This document shows, piece after piece, positions 24,203-25,000 of a stretch of 25,000 nt of DNA. A program made the position numbers and the translations under genes. The DNA is from Glandiceps talaboti (Eukaryota > Hemichordata > Enteropneusta > Spengelidae). The stretch spans positions 18,783,642 to 18,808,641 of the forward strand of contig NC_135556.1 of the NCBI RefSeq assembly GCF_964340395.1, in the 5' to 3' direction. Under the pieces are notes generated by a model. That model had not been told where the DNA came from. It ran no database searches and saw only the letters and a list, made by a program, of their open reading frames with translations. Every line of letters begins with the position of its first letter. The stretch's first letter is position 1.

Positions 24203-24411
24203 CAATCGGATTAAAATCTGATGTGGTGAAAACGGCTAGATGTCTTTAATTACCTCTATTTCCATCGTGGTGTGACATTTTTTTTTGTTCTGGGTGATCG
24301 CTGTAGGATGGCGGCGATCAGCCGGAACAAAACAAATGTCACAACACGATGGAAATGGAGATAAATAATGACATCTAGCCGCTTTCACCACATCAGATTT
24401 TAATCAGATTG
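24203..24411. mobile_element. MITE-like foldback element, copy 2 (near-perfect palindrome)
   Basis: Left arm 24203-24301 and right arm 24314-24411 are almost exact reverse complements around a 12 bp loop. Arm landmarks are ATTAAAATCTGATGTGGTGA, CGGCTAGATGTC, CTCTATTTCCATCGTG, TGTGACATTT and GTGATCGC. It shares both termini and the loop-proximal sequence with 12767-12904. It is non-coding, so any transposase would have to act in trans. It lies in intron 4 of the channel gene. Confidence 0.85.
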
Positions 24412-24550
24412 CATGTAACTATCCATTGTTGGCCTTTATATTATATTATTACGCCTCACTGATGCCATAGACGCTGTCATTGGCTACAATGGGAACACGT
24501 GACATTCTGGAAAAAGGCGATGTTGCCCCGTATGTTTTGATGTGGTGACG

Positions 24551-24630
24551 GATCAACCCGTCCCATTTCAACTCGTCCCACTCAACTCGTCCAATTTTCA
24601 ACTCGCCCCATTTTCAACTCGCCCCAACTC
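24551..24630. repeat. Minisatellite of CAACTCG(T/C)CCCATTTT units
   Basis: About five imperfect units of 12-18 bp: CAACCCGTCCCATTT, CAACTCGTCCCACT, CAACTCGTCCAATTTT, CAACTCGCCCCATTTT and CAACTCGCCCCAACT. C/T variation lies at the CpG-containing position. Confidence 0.85.
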
Positions 24631-25000
24631 TTTACAATATAATTTACCTGTGCATATATGAAATCGAAGCTAGTAGTACTCAGTTTGGAGGGTCTGTGGT
24701 ATCTCGTATTCCACTAATGAAGTACCACTTGCGCTGTAAACACATACCACAACACTTAGTTGCGTTAACTAGGGAGAGGAGACACGTCTCCAAAACCCGT
24801 ACGCGCGGAAGTCGTAAGCGTGCCAGTCACTAATATTCTCTTTGGTTATTATCATTATTATTCTTATTTGGGTTGTAAACATTAAGCCCTAATGTGAAAA
24901 GTTATATTCCATGACTGAGGAAAGTTGTTGTGCTAGTATAAGTTCTAGATCTACCAAACACTTAGCCAAAACCCACACCACTTTCTGCTACGAAATGTTA
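24631..25000 (+). other. Intron 4 to right edge
   Basis: AT-rich DNA with no exon, repeat or RNA gene recognised. Confidence 0.5.

Larger units (their letters stand above)
16297..25000 (+). other. Partial gene: glycine-receptor-like Cys-loop ligand-gated chloride channel subunit
   Basis: The 5' part of a pentameric neurotransmitter-gated channel gene, running off the right edge. Four exons join with phases 2, 2, 1 and 0 to give 110 residues without a stop. Introns are GT-AG, of about 1.4, 2.95 and 2.2 kb plus an open last one. In the Cys-loop family this N-terminal part is extracellular: signal peptide, first helix, beta 1 and loop 2. The blocks YDRRLRPNFGGPP and INSF-like VNSFDSISETTM match glycine receptor alpha subunits better than GABA-A, GluCl or pHCl subunits, which read differently after GGPP. 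The agonist-binding loops, the Cys-loop and the four membrane helices are not in the window. A GABA- or other amino-acid-gated anion channel remains possible. Confidence 0.85.

Overview
This is eukaryotic nuclear DNA, AT-rich and dense in microsatellites. It contains one compact intronless GPCR gene and one intron-rich receptor gene with GT-AG introns. The organism is most likely a marine invertebrate, and a non-vertebrate deuterostome (hemichordate, cephalochordate or echinoderm type) would fit well. The arguments are a glycine-receptor-like Cys-loop subunit, a single-exon class A GPCR, and interspersed foldback and LINE-tail repeats. The species cannot be fixed from this window.

Layout. 1-6500 is gene-poor: compound microsatellites at 3322-3500 and 4928-5029, and one ambiguous exon-like segment near 5905-5973. 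6566-7639 (+) is a complete single-exon rhodopsin-class receptor of 357 residues, followed about 90 bp later by a GACA/CAA microsatellite that probably lies in its 3' UTR. 7880-16290 has no convincing gene. It holds an (AT)n tract, a C-run/A-run purine tract, a MITE-like foldback (12767-12904) next to a second inverted repeat (12913-13096), a 350 bp four-phase microsatellite (13705-14051), a dispersed repeat (14565-14832) and a degenerate tandem array (14986-15345).

From 16297 to the right edge lies the 5' part of a Cys-loop chloride-channel subunit gene (+). Its four small exons are 16297-16391, 17793-17864, 20817-20911 and 23116-23183. Their phases match across every junction and give 110 residues: a signal peptide, a linker, a YDRRLRPNFGGPP block and an ISETTM block. 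The next exon, expected to begin with a DYR-like sequence, was not found and should lie beyond 25000. Introns carry a second dispersed-repeat copy (18130-18340), a 312 bp foldback (20205-20516), a minus-strand 3' tail of a non-LTR retrotransposon (21205-21470), a CA/CAGA/CT microsatellite and a second, nearly perfect palindromic copy of the MITE (24203-24411).

Both genes encode membrane receptors that would act in intercellular signalling. Nothing in the sequence ties them into one pathway or regulatory unit. No wholly new system was recognised. The most useful results are the receptor gene rebuilt from tiny exons and the families of foldback repeats.
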